A DNA stretch of 12,500 nucleotides from Actinidia chinensis (lineage: Eukaryota > Streptophyta > Magnoliopsida > Ericales > Actinidiaceae): positions 6,676,358 to 6,688,857 of the forward strand of contig CM018908.1 in assembly GCA_009663005.1 (NCBI GenBank). Reading direction: 5' to 3'. The notes below the pieces were generated by a model. That model saw nothing but the letters and a program-made list of their open reading frames with translations, ran no database searches and had not been told where the DNA came from. Numbering within the stretch: the stretch's first letter is position 1; each line of letters begins with the position of its first letter. The position numbers and the translations under genes were made by a program. Of the stretch, positions 1 to 8,180 are shown piece after piece.

Positions 1-754
1 CGTCATGAGTGCTTTATGTATTAAAGGCAAACCTCAGGGGAGGTCAGTGTAATTCTCCCAATTATAAAACAACGCTTAAATGAATGAAGTAGAATTCTCC
101 TACTAATATCTGGATCTTGGATGGTGAGTAAGTCCTTGATGCATTCTTTCATTCTTTTTTTTAAAAAAATAAATAAATAAATAAATTTGAACCACTCATT
201 AAATAAAACCCAAATAAATAAAGTTTGGGTAACTAGTACTTGTGGGATCGAATTATCTCTATGGATGGCAGGTTTGATAGAATGTGCAGAATACCGATTG
301 AGAAGCTGGGTGGGTCCATACTCTATCTATCATCCTCTCTTTTTTATAAAATATCAATAAACAAAAAAGAATAGAATTTGAGAATCATTTCTCACTCTTG
401 ATCCAAACATAACTTTAATTTACCTACATTTTACAAATTTGAACCTTAAAATGGACAAAACAAAAGGCTCTACCCATTTTGAAGACCCGTGATAGAATGC
501 CTGTCTCTATTGATGGTCCTCCCAGCGAAAAAGGCACAATAATATACCAATTCCTGGCCTTTAATGGCAAACAAAATACAAAAGGAAATAGGATTTTTTG
601 ATTAAAAAACACTCTATTATTGTACGGTTTCTTATTAAAAGGAGCTTTTGATCTTATTCCTTTATTTATCATGTCAATTATAGGACGGTTTCGATATATA
701 AATCAATGGGATCACTTCACCTCCATACCCATCCAAACGCTTTGTGTGGGTTCA
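1..754. other. A+T-rich left flanking DNA without a recognisable gene
   Basis: A+T-rich sequence with homopolymer tracts and short simple repeats. Short open frames occur here (for example the minus-strand frame 424-672), but they lack recognisable motifs, have no partner exons and have A+T-driven composition. I see no promoter, RNA gene or conserved domain that I could defend. It looks like ordinary plant intergenic DNA. Confidence 0.6.
163..187. repeat. (AAAT)n simple repeat
   Basis: An A-run followed by about five AAAT units, preceded by a T-run. This is a common microsatellite type in A+T-rich plant intergenic DNA. Confidence 0.85.
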
Positions 755-1013
755 CTCCTGAGCCAACAAAGATTCATTTCGTAGGTCTCGAAGGTCATCC
801 ATGCAAAAAATCAGTTTCATTCGATATCTCTAAATACATGATCAAATCGAACTTTATTTTATAAAATGAATGGTTTAAATTTCAATCATATTAGCCATTC
901 ATTTCATAAAACTAAATGTGATTCGTTCTAATATTTATAGATGCTCGATAAAATTAATTTTGTGTATGAATGACCCTATATGAACGAGAGGAATTTAAAT
1001 GGGTACTGAGGGA
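755..1013. mobile_element. Foldback / MITE-like hairpin element
   Basis: The two halves are imperfect reverse complements around a centre near 884. The core arms, 857-873 and 895-911, match at 16 of 17 bases. Similarity continues outward with gaps: GGTCATCCATGC near 792-803 pairs with the reverse complement of GTATGAATGACC at 963-974, and CTCCTGAG near 756-763 pairs with CTGAGGGA near 1006-1013. The arms are about 115-125 bp with a short loop and no coding capacity, as expected of a miniature inverted-repeat element. I could not define clean termini or a target-site duplication, so the superfamily is unassigned and the outer edges are approximate. Confidence 0.5.
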
Positions 1014-1219
1014 TGGTGTCCTAAATTAAGTGGGTAACCACTTTAATTATTGACTAACACGTGGCTAAATATCTATGGTTGGTACATGCCCAGTGGGTCC
1101 CTTTGTCCCACACACTGTTCTTTCACATTCACATAGCAGCGGCCATCAAGAAAAGAACTCTTGCTCTTGCGCATGTTAATGAAATGTGGCAAAACCTAGT
1201 TTAGTGGTGGTTATTGATT

Positions 1220-1224
1220 ATAGT
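1220..1224. repeat. Target-site duplication ATAGT, left copy
   Basis: The five bases immediately before the LTR start TGTTGGGG are ATAGT. They are identical to the five bases immediately after the right LTR (11467-11471). A 5-bp duplication is the normal footprint of Ty3/gypsy integrase and fixes the left end of the element at 1225. Confidence 0.92.
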
Positions 1225-1458
1225 TGTTGGGGTAAAAATTGGGCGAGCAACCAAACAGTCACATTGCGTCGGTCTCCTCGGTACTGGGCCTCAGTACTTA
1301 AACGGGCGACCTGCACGACGAAACAGAAGAAAGGGCCGGGGCGAGGCCGCTTAAAAACCCTCCGGCGTGGAGATCAGACAGGTTGTACATTGGGTAAATA
1401 GCTCTGAGGAGAATTGTGGAGTGTGTTCAGCATACCTTTGAACGATGGGGGAGCGGCC

Positions 1459-1466
1459 TTTTATAG
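1459..1466 (-). promoter_or_regulatory. TATA box of the left LTR
   Basis: CTATAAAA on the minus strand, followed downstream by GGCCGCTCCCCCATCGTT. The same context occurs beside the TATA box of the right LTR (10781-10791). In the 3' LTR this promoter would read out of the element into flanking DNA toward coordinate 1. Confidence 0.7.
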
Positions 1467-1652
1467 ACGGAGTAATGGGCGTGTCCAGGATCACCGGCGA
1501 GATCATCGGAAGGATAAGTATGGAAAGATATCTCAGAGATGTAGGAGACATAATTGGAGATTGCCATCGAGAGAGTATCACGTAATTGTTGGTGTCGTGG
1601 AGGAGAGAATCTCGTGAGGGCGTATAGATAGGATTTCTATAAAGATTGATCA

Positions 1653-1697
1653 GGCCAAGTATTCTACCTCGCCCAAGAGCCGAGGAGGAGACAACAC
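1653..1697. repeat. Nested inverted repeat in U3 of the left LTR
   Basis: An outer pair CAGGCCAAGT...ACTTTGGCCTG surrounds an inner pair that reads CCTCGCCC AA GGGCGAGG perfectly in the right LTR (11253-11270). In the left copy the inner pair is disturbed by indels (about 1667-1685). Both LTRs keep the arrangement, so it is an original part of U3. It could extrude a hairpin or bind a dimeric factor; that role is inference. Confidence 0.55.
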
Positions 1698-1879
1698 TTT
1701 GGCCTGGGCGGGAGCTCAGTGGAGTAAGGTTGGCGAGATTCCATGCTGAACGTTGACTCGTTTACCTCGGGTCAAAGAGGTTCGGAGATGAGCATCCTAA
1801 GGGGAGATCATGGGCGACCAGTTCTGCGATGGTGCCAGGGCGAGTACTGCCTTAGTCGGTGGAGAATTTATCCCAATCA

Positions 1880-1892
1880 GTAGCCCCCTACT
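1880..1892 (-). other. Polypurine tract (second-strand primer site)
   Basis: On the minus strand the bases directly before the LTR start TGATTGGG read AGTAGGGGGCTAC. A G-rich purine run abutting the 5' edge of the 3' LTR is the standard RNase H-resistant primer for plus-strand DNA synthesis in LTR retrotransposons. Its position independently confirms the LTR edge at 1879. Confidence 0.8.
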
Positions 1893-2204
1893 CGAAATGC
1901 CGAGCGAGGGCTGAGGGATTTACGAGTAGTTAATTACAATCCTCGTTGTCTTCAAAATGGCACGTGTCTCTCCAAACGGACACGTGAGCTGGAGCATTTG
2001 ATTGCTGATATAGCGGACCGAATAAGCTAGGGAGCAGCTTAAATGATGAGTTAGGGGGAAACATGGAGCGCGGGTAACACCGCATGCTTTGGGCGGTGCA
2101 ATTAATGGGGCATTTGGCGGGAGACGCAATTATTTAACTGGGAGATGGAAACGGTGCCTGAGTAATCATTGCATTTGATGTAACTTAGGACCCCCGGTGC
2201 CCCC
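1893..2204 (+). promoter_or_regulatory. Upstream regulatory region of the antisense gene
   Basis: No coding motif is visible on either strand here. Two perfect CACGTG G-boxes lie at 1961-1966 and 1981-1986, exactly 20 bp apart (about two helical turns), with flanks GGCACGTGTC and GACACGTGAG. They lie about 220-250 bp upstream of the TATA box at 2206. In plants such sites are bound by bZIP and bHLH factors, and ACACGTG/ACGTG cores occur in abscisic-acid and stress-response promoters. The position between the polypurine tract and the plus-strand gene suggests an internal promoter for that gene. Confidence 0.55.
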
Positions 2205-2220
2205 TTATATATGGGGTCCT
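2187..2220 (+). promoter_or_regulatory. TATA box of the antisense gene inside a perfect 8-bp inverted repeat
   Basis: The plus strand reads TTATATATGG at 2205-2214 and is followed by a pyrimidine-rich CCTCCCTCTCACT stretch, as at many plant core promoters. The box lies between AGGACCCC (2187-2194) and GGGGTCCT (2213-2220), which are perfect reverse complements. Transcription would start near 2240 and run rightward, opposite to gag-pol. Confidence 0.6.
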
Positions 2221-2320
2221 CCCTCTCACTATACTTTTTATGCTTTGTTGTCAAGCTATCGCTCTCGCATTTATTCCTCCTCGCAATAATTCGTTGATTG
2301 GCCCCGCGGTTCTACTTTCA

Positions 2321-2326
2321 GTAAGT
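2321..2326 (+). other. Possible 5' splice site in the leader of the antisense gene
   Basis: TTTCA followed by GTAAGT is a near-consensus plant donor between the putative start of transcription and the coding start near 2370. No convincing acceptor can be assigned, so a leader intron is only a possibility. Confidence 0.25.
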
Positions 2327-3063
2327 GCTCTTCTCCTTCTCGTTCTCGTAGTTTATGTTCCACATAATTCTGAGTAACTACGCATCGGGCGACTTAGATT
2401 CGTTACCTTCGTGGATATCGAACCACTTAGCACAAGGCTCCTCCTACATTGGCGACGAGGTAATCAATCTCCTTCCTCGCCAGTAGAGGGGTCACCCGAG
2501 GAGAACCCTTGATCGCATCACCCATCAGTAGGAGGAACAAAACAAATATCCTGACCTTAGAGGAGCTGAAACGCCCTTAGGAAAACCTACTCTTTTCCTC
2601 CCCAGGGGCGAGAAGGCTTCCCGATGAAGGGAGACCATCAACTTCTACCTCGTCCGGGGCGAGGTAGCTTTTTATGAGGCCGCGTTTCCCGCTGGCCTTC
2701 GTTTTTCCCCTTCACAATACCATTAGGCTAATTCTTAATTCTACAACATTCTGCCCAGGCCCAAACTCGTGCCTAACGCATGGCGAAGCATAGTTTGCTC
2801 TATGGCGTTGGGCAGGTATACAAGTACAACATCTCCCTACCAGAGTTTAGGGAACCTGTTTAGTTTAAATAGTAACCCTAAACCGGACCAAGGATGGATA
2901 TACTTCAAGGCGAGGAACAAGAAGGGGTTCTGCTCGGAGGATACCCCAGCCAATGTCAAGGGGTGGAAGAGCAAGTTTTCTGCGTCATCGGCGATGAATG
3001 GAGATTTCCAGTAGGGAGTCTCCGGTGGGTGCCCCAAGAGGTCCGAGACGTGGGGAATTCCAG

Positions 3064-3137
3064 GTGGTCGCTCTTCCCTTTCTACATTTCCGTATTCTTG
3101 AATGTTCGGGTGGGGCTAATGTGGTTGTCCTTTGCAG
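3064..3137 (+). other. Likely intron 1 of the antisense gene
   Basis: Donor CAG|GTGGTC follows the GDEWRFPVG segment. Acceptor TTGTCCTTTGCAG has a good pyrimidine tract and ends at 3137. The interval is 74 bp and T-rich, a typical short plant intron. Coding-like sequence resumes directly after it (KHCNNPPRFLDDETKF). Confidence 0.5.
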
Positions 3138-3350
3138 ATAAGCACTGCAATAATCCGCCTCGATTTTTGGACGACGAGACGAAGTTTTCGATGAGATGTC
3201 TCGGCGGTGAGAAGTCGGGACGCTTCTCAGATCGGGCGCTGGATCAAAGTCATTTGGCCGAGTATTTGGATCCCCCGAGTCTAAGGCTCGAGGACGGCAG
3301 GCGACAATCCTCTGAGCGGAGAAGTTCCTAGCTCCTCGCAGCGACGTGGG

Positions 3351-3660
3351 GTGAGTCCAGAAATCCCCAGAACAAGCTCGGCGCGAAAGCCCTCAGAGAT
3401 GTCAATGAGTGTCTAGGATCTTCAGAACAAAATTTAAGAGGCTGTTACCTCACATCACCGATCTGACCACAATTTGGAGGGGTCAGGGGAAGGTTCTGGA
3501 TCTTATTACTAGATCGTTAATCGAATGCTCCGAGCTCGAATTCACTAGTCGAAATCTTATTCGGCTTCGGCTTACCCGCGAGCTTGAATCGGATGTATTG
3601 CTCCCTTCTTTTTTTAGGCGAGGATTACTTTTCTTATCTGATTAGTGTGTTGTTGTGCAG
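3351..3660 (+). other. Likely intron 2 of the antisense gene
   Basis: Donor GTGAGT at 3351-3356 is near-consensus after GGG. Acceptor TGTTGTTGTGCAG ends at 3660. The 310-bp interval is T-rich near its end (a T-run at 3608-3615) and codes for nothing recognisable, although a 78-codon frame at 3409-3645 happens to be open. Basic, lysine/arginine-rich coding-like sequence follows from about 3661 to 3930. Confidence 0.5.
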
Positions 3661-4087
3661 ATATGTAGAAGAGGGTGAGCTTTAAGAAGATCGGGAAGGC
3701 CGACGGGTGAATCTCGGGGACTCCTTACAACCAGGAGTTGTAATCGGAGAGAACGTTCGGAGAGAGCATCACCAGCGCCCAATAAAAAGGGGAAGGCTGA
3801 CGATGCGCTCGAAGGGAAAAGGAGTCGACGTCGGCCCTGAGGCCAAGAAGAAGGCAACGTCGGCGAGCAAAGCACCGACATTACCAGACGCTGCATCTTT
3901 CGCCCAGGGGAGGTTATCGTCGGCTGAATATCGGCACCGTTGCTAGGACCCACGGCTGCTATGTTGGGCAGCCCGTCGGTGCGCGAGAAGCTGCTGCGGG
4001 GGTGATTCCCCTTAGCCGACAAGGAGAAGGTGGAGAAGCTACCTTGGACCAGACGGCCGACGAAAACTCTTCCATGTGATCGGTCAG

Positions 4088-4162
4088 GTACTTCGAGGGG
4101 CTTTTCGATGTTATGTCGCTTTAATGTCTGTTGCTAGGAAAATGTTTCCTTTTGTATAGCAG
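4088..4162 (+). other. Likely intron 3 of the antisense gene
   Basis: Donor CAG|GTACTT at 4088 and acceptor TTCCTTTTGTATAGCAG ending at 4162 enclose 75 bp of T-rich sequence. Coding-like sequence lies on both sides: a region with 'SVREKL' and 'ADKEKVEKL' similarity before, and the charged helical segment after. Confidence 0.5.
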
Positions 4163-4653
4163 GCGTTGGTGCTGGGATCATTTTGCCGTCCGAAGCAGGG
4201 AGGCTGGGGAGAGGCATCTCTTCAGGAGGGGACGAGGCTTCAATGAAATCGAAATTGCTCGCCTCTCGAAGGTGCTGGCGACCGGGAACAACATTTGGCC
4301 GAGTCCCGTGCTCGCGAGCAGCAGGCCAATGACGATCTTGCCAAGGCGAAGAGCGATCGAGATTCGCTATACGACAAGTTCGAAAGGTGGGATGTTGGTG
4401 AACGAGCTGAGGGAATCTTGAAAATAAATCAAAGAATCTGTTGTGGAGGAGTTCAAATCCGCGTCGGGTTCATGGTGGACGTTGAAATGCTGCCTCCAAA
4501 TACTGGCGAGGGGTTTAATTCGCAAAGGTGCAACTTCAACCAATCACCCCGACCTTGCCATCGGACTTGAAGGAACTGTGGTCGATCAAGATCTGCATGC
4601 GAGCAGACGAGGCCGATGAGGAAAATGACAAAGGAGAAGGAGGGCGAGAATGA

Positions 4654-4790
4654 GGGGGGGTATCAAAAAGAATGCCCGAGTTGTAAACTTTTTTTTTGGT
4701 GGTGTAATTGAGATGTAATCTTATTCATTTGAATGAAAATATCTGTGTTCCTCATTTTTTGTTGAGTGTTCATGGGATCATGAGTAATGG
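4654..4790 (+). terminator. 3' untranslated and poly(A) region of the antisense gene
   Basis: After the stop at 4651 the sequence becomes T-rich (T-run at 4689-4697, TGTAAT, TTATTCATTTG) and contains AATGAA at 4732-4737, a plausible plant near-upstream polyadenylation element, followed by T-rich sequence. This is the arrangement of a plant 3' end. It faces the end of pol on the other strand. Confidence 0.5.
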
Positions 4791-4830
4791 TGAAATTTCA
4801 ATAACTGAAATATATTGCGACTTCAAAATG

Positions 4831-4972
4831 GGCGATCTATTTTGTTCCGAAACGGCGATTCATTTGTTTTGAACTGGCGATCTCAATATGGCGACATCGA
4901 TATAGGCGATCAGGATGTTATCCTGTAACGGATTGGCGGATCATAACGTGGCGACATTCAATAATTGGCGGT
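4831..4972. repeat. Eight dispersed GGCGA/GGCGG motifs between the two convergent genes
   Basis: GGCGAT, GGCGAC, GGCGGA or GGCGGT starts at 4831, 4854, 4876, 4890, 4905, 4935, 4950 and 4967. The spacings are 23, 22, 14, 15, 30, 15 and 17 bp, and the bases between are A+T-rich. It looks like a decayed short tandem repeat of about 15 or 22 bp. The remainder of 4790-5043 shows no coding signal. Retand-type elements are known to hold amplified tandem repeats in this part of the element. Confidence 0.5.
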
Positions 4973-5043
4973 AGCAATCGTTGTATAAACGTTGATATAA
5001 ACCATAAGCGAACCGCAACAATTTTAAATTAAAAAGTGACTGT

Positions 5044-6300
5044 TTATTGATAGTATTTTTCAAATGCTCGGCATCCAGGGATGTAAAAGCGCTTTTTCTT
5101 TGGGTCTTTAGAACCGTAGTCCCTGGCGGGGACTCTAACTGACTTTGTAAGGCCTTCCCAGTGCGGCCGAGCTTCCCCGCATTTGGTTCTTTAGTGACCG
5201 GGTTACCTTCCTCAGGACAGGTAGCCCGAAGGAATAATCGGTGTTGACCCATTTGATTATATACGTGGCGACTTGGCACTTGTAAGCCATTTGAACATGC
5301 TCGGCCTTCTCTTTTTTTTTCTCGAGGAGGTCCAGGTTATCCAGCTCAGGCCTCATTGCTCTCTCTTTCGAAATTTGAAGTCCTGAAGTTTGGCATTCCT
5401 ATTTCACCGGTATGAGTTACCGAAGACCCCCCCCATGGCGTATGGAAGTTTCGCAGTAGGAAACGGCTAGTGTATGAGAAGCCCAAAGTAGCTGGCAGTC
5501 TTCCGCCACTCGCTGTTTACCTTTCTAACCTGCCTTCAAATCCGAGGATGGACGATTGGTGAGTTCAACTTGCCCATTAGCCTGAGGATGGTCCGGGCGA
5601 GGAGAATGATGGGAGATGGCAGATTCGAGCAGAATAACTAAACTGTTTTTATCATTGTCGAAATGCATTGCGTTGTCGAGATGGTAACCTTTGGGAGGTC
5701 CGAATCTACAACAGTGCTTCCATAAGAAATCTAGGGTATTTTTCTCCAGAATCTTCGAGAGGCTGAGCCTCTATCTATTTCAGTAAAATAGTCTATGCGA
5801 CGATCAGAAATTTCTTTGCAAAGGGGCTTGTGGTAGAGGGACCCAGTATGTCTATCCCCCACGGGCGAATGGCCAAGGGCTTGACATCGGTACATCTCAG
5901 TGTGAGGGAGACGGTGACGGGGACAAACCTCTGAACACTTGTCGCATCTCTTTATATATGCTGCCGCATCCGTTCTCTGGTCGGCCAAAAATATCCTGGC
6001 GGAATAGTTCTTCGCCAATGACCTCGCTCCGGAGTGATTCAGCCCATTGCTTCGTGTATTCTCGTAGAACGTACTCTGCCTCTTCTAGTCGGAGGACATT
6101 TTAGAGTGGTCCGAAAAAGACCTTTTTGTATAGCTCGCCCTTGAAAAAAGCAAAACCTGAGATCTGTATTAGAGACGGCGCGCTTGGAGCGGATCTTGTG
6201 GCGGATCCCCTTTGGAGATAGGCACTTAATCTCGTCCATCCCACGTCGAATTTTAATCCGTTGGAGGATTGGTTGGGACCCCAATGCTTGTGTTAGCTAG
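5044..6300 (-). pseudogene. Integrase (DDE, Ty3/gypsy), C-terminal part of pol
   Basis: Inserts the cDNA into the host genome. From N to C: a zinc-binding segment with the last cysteines in YIKRCDKCSE (about 5935-5960); the first catalytic Asp in IRPWGIDILGPS (Asp codon 5850-5852); YFTEID, equivalent to the usual YFTKWxE segment; the second Asp in DNAMHFDN (codon 5675-5677, family form DNGxQF); and Glu in HPQANGQVELTNR (codon 5564-5566). Asp2 to Glu is 37 codons here, matching DD35E within indel noise. The C-terminal part is readable (MRPELDNLDLL, VLRKVTRSLK, EPNAGKLGRTG, AEHLK) and pol ends at TAA 5044-5046. No chromodomain follows. Frames shift repeatedly, so this is a mosaic. Confidence 0.88.
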
Positions 6301-6439
6301 TAATTCCAGAGGTATTCACCTGTTAGCAATAAATCAAAATTGATGCCAGATTGCCAAGCATCTGCCTCTTTAATTATCCGCTTGGGGAACTCTGGTGGAT
6401 TTTAAACCTCCTTGACTTTGCGACGCACTTTTGCCTCTC

Positions 6440-6760
6440 CTAATAAGTCATCATCTTAGCGTCCGTGGCGGGTAGTCCCCTTGGACCGATTTACCCCATT
6501 TGTGAGTCTGAAACTTCCAAGATTGTGCTCCCAACTTTGTTGCTACTCCTTCATCCGGCGAGGAGGCTTTCGTACTCGCTTCATTGTTAGTGCTTAAAAC
6601 TCCACAATTCTTTATGCGTACTCCATCGGCTCTCCTGATGGGATCGTATGACGAGCCCTGCACCGCCGCCGTGCTGGTTAGAATAGCATCAACGACATAC
6701 CCTGGGCGAGGTCCCTTTTTCTAAGGTTGGGGTTCTCTAGGAATTCCCACTTCAGGAGGG
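6440..6760 (-). pseudogene. Second RNase H-like domain (aRNH) of pol
   Basis: Between the ordinary RNase H and integrase lies a second segment that looks like the additional RNase H of Tat-lineage elements. Readable pieces on the minus strand include STNNEA (family form NNEAEYEAL), a GVATKLGAQ stretch (family form GLRxAKxLG), SWKFQTHKWGKSVQGDY (family form SDSQLVVNQVxGxY) and ARDAKM in another frame. The match rests on the order and spacing of these pieces, not on intact catalytic residues, which are scrambled by indels. The bases 6300-6440 between it and integrase form a linker without recognisable motifs. Confidence 0.6.
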
Positions 6761-6839
6761 GTCGTTCCGTTGTGGAGTGTCTTCATAGGTGGATTCACAA
6801 TGAAATCAAGCTAGGGCCGCGGGCTTTTTTTTGCCGTCC

Positions 6840-7313
6840 TTGGCTTGTATTCATGTGGAACTCACTTATTCGTGGACCATTGAAGGAGTCGACCTGATGG
6901 CGTCTGGTCGCTGAAGAATATGCCCTTCAATATTTTGATCAGTCAATGTTTTAGGGTCTATGATGGGATGGGCTTGGAAGTAATGAACGAGTTTTCTGGC
7001 GGCGATCATTAGTGCGTAGGCGAGCTTTTCAATCTTTGGATATCTGGCCTCTGTACCCTTAAGAACTTTAGCTAACGTATCTATTGGCCTTGAACCTGAC
7101 CTTCTTCCGGATTAGCCACAGCACTCACCGGGGTGGGCGAGATGGATAAATAGATGTAAAGGTCTCGCCGTTGGTGGGACTATAAGTCAAGGCGGAGACC
7201 CGAAGATACTCTTTAGCTGTTGGAATGCCATTTTCAGTTCCCGTTCCATTGAAGGCCTGGCTTTTTCTTAGGTTCTGAAGAAGGGGAGGCACTGTCCGAA
7301 GACTTGGAGACAA
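6840..7313 (-). pseudogene. RT-associated RNase H domain of pol
   Basis: Degrades the RNA strand of the RNA/DNA hybrid during cDNA synthesis. A 40-codon stretch (6961-7081) is open in a single frame and includes EARYPKIEKLAYALMIAARK and LVHYFQAHPII, a well-conserved block in plant gypsy pol. Before it, 7125-7313 carries AKEYLRV and SPTNGETF, the linker and start of the RNase H fold. After it, LTDQN and ILQRPDA (about 6880-6945) continue the domain. Frameshifts separate the blocks. Confidence 0.82.
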
Positions 7314-7329
7314 CTCTGTTGACGGCGGT

Positions 7330-8180
7330 ACCGCCAGTTAGCTGTTGTACTCTCGGATACTTCTTGGGCGAGCTCATCGCGATCAGGTTTGGATCTGATC
7401 CGGGTTTACTTCGATTCCACGCTTAGTGACCAAAAATCCTAAAATTTTCCGTACGATACTCCAAAGATGCTTTGGAGGGATTTAACATCATCTGATGGCG
7501 ACGCAGATCTAAATGCTTCTTTAAGTGACGATGTGGGCCGGAGGATCGGAGACTTTTAACCATCATATCATCTATATATACTTCCATGGGTCTTCCCAAT
7601 TTGGTTCCTTGAACCTTTTTATTTGACTACTCTCTAGTACGTCGCCCCGCGGTTTCAATCCGAATGGCTGACTTTGTAACTCATACAGCCCCGCTCTGTG
7701 ATAAAAGAAGTCTTCTCAATGTCAGGAGGTCATTTTGATCTGGTGATACCCCGAGAAGGCGTCCATAAAACTCCAGAGCTCGTGCTTGGAGTGGGCGTCG
7801 ATTATTAGTCGATTTTGGGCAAGGAAAACTGTCCTTTTGGCCCGCCTTGTTGAGGTCGGTGAAAGTCGACGCATACTCTCCTTTTCTTCCTTTTGGGGTC
7901 TACTACGACATTTGCGAGCCAATCCGATAGTGGGCTTCTCGGACACGTTAGCTTCTGATGAGGCTTATTCCACTCGTCTTCAATAACTTTTTAGGCGTTC
8001 GGGACGAACTTCTTCGCTTTTGGCGAACTGGAGATCTTCGGGTCAGTGACAGTTATGCATGGCGATCTCAGGAGCAATGGCAGGAACGTCCTCTCGGTGA
8101 CCAGGCAAATACTCGGAATTTTTTTTCAAGAAAGTTTATTACAGGCGAACGAAGGCTCATTGATAAGTTCTGAGCGATCA
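7330..8180 (-). pseudogene. Reverse transcriptase domain of pol
   Basis: Copies the element RNA into DNA. Motifs in order on the minus strand: REDVPAIAPEIAMH near 8070-8110 (usual region before the RT fold), DWLANVVVDP (7895-7924), FMDAFSGYHQIKM (7731-7769, with one catalytic Asp), TSFITERG-like sequence just below 7720, then GRPMEVYIDDMMVKS (7552-7596), whose YIDD (7567-7578) supplies the other two catalytic Asp residues. LNPSK-like and GIEVNPDQI blocks follow (about 7390-7480). All three catalytic aspartates are therefore present, although single-base indels put neighbouring motifs in different frames. Confidence 0.9.

Larger units (their letters stand above)
1225..1879 (-). repeat. 3' LTR (left copy), 655 bp
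   Basis: Begins TGTTGGGGTAAAAATTGGGC and ends CCCAATCA on the plus strand, so the ends form a short imperfect inverted repeat (TGTTGGGG against TGATTGGG). It aligns over its whole length to the right LTR (10548-11466), apart from the extra 264-bp unit there. The inner edge abuts the polypurine tract at 1880. A minus-strand TATA box lies at 1459-1466 (CTATAAAA). The U3 part is therefore about 1467-1879 and R/U5 about 1225-1440. Differences from the right LTR are mostly single-base indels. Confidence 0.92.
2370..4653 (+). pseudogene. Antisense extra gene of the retrotransposon, PF04195-like ('putative gypsy type transposon'), multi-exon
   Basis: Function is unknown; PF04195-like proteins are found in plant gypsy elements. 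A 38-codon frame opens at 2370 with CTG where an ATG would be expected (SNYASGDLDSLPSW follows) and stops at 2484. The family-like core is readable in pieces: FYEAAFPAGLRF at 2670-2705, VPNAWRSIVC near 2765-2795, GWIYFKARNKKGF and NVKGWKSKF within 2892-2978, then VIGDEWRFPVG at 2984-3016. This tryptophan-rich KGWKxxFF..GDEW pattern is the family hallmark as I know it. After likely introns at 3064-3137, 3351-3660 and 4088-4162, a charged helical segment follows (AREQQANDDLAKAKSDRD, within about 4310-4365). An acidic tail (ADEADEENDKGEGGRE) ends at TGA 4651-4653. The gene runs opposite to gag-pol, between integrase and the 3' LTR. Several frameshifts interrupt it. Confidence 0.75.

Noticed and set aside
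424..672. 82-codon minus-strand frame in the left flank
   Set aside because: It has no recognisable domain and an A+T-driven composition, and nothing nearby suggests a gene. An open frame of this length is expected by chance.
1055..1068. ACACGTGGC, a perfect G-box/ABRE in the left flank, as a promoter of a disrupted host gene
   Set aside because: A single 8-9 bp motif is weak. There is no TATA box in position and no coding sequence after the retrotransposon on the right side that would be its gene.
1186..1401. Plus-strand frame over the left LTR start, with similar frames in the right LTR (10476-10826, 10739-11101)
   Set aside because: They lie in noncoding LTR sequence and owe their resemblance to LTR duplication. 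None is conserved in frame between copies.
5044..6300. Chromodomain after integrase (chromovirus assignment)
   Set aside because: The sequence after the AEHLK block ends at a stop at 5044 and shows no chromodomain-like aromatic pattern. The dual RNase H and antisense gene fit Tat better.
7786..8173. Two overlapping plus-strand frames over the RT region
   Set aside because: The minus strand of the same bases encodes RT motifs including DWLANVVVDP, so these are shadows.
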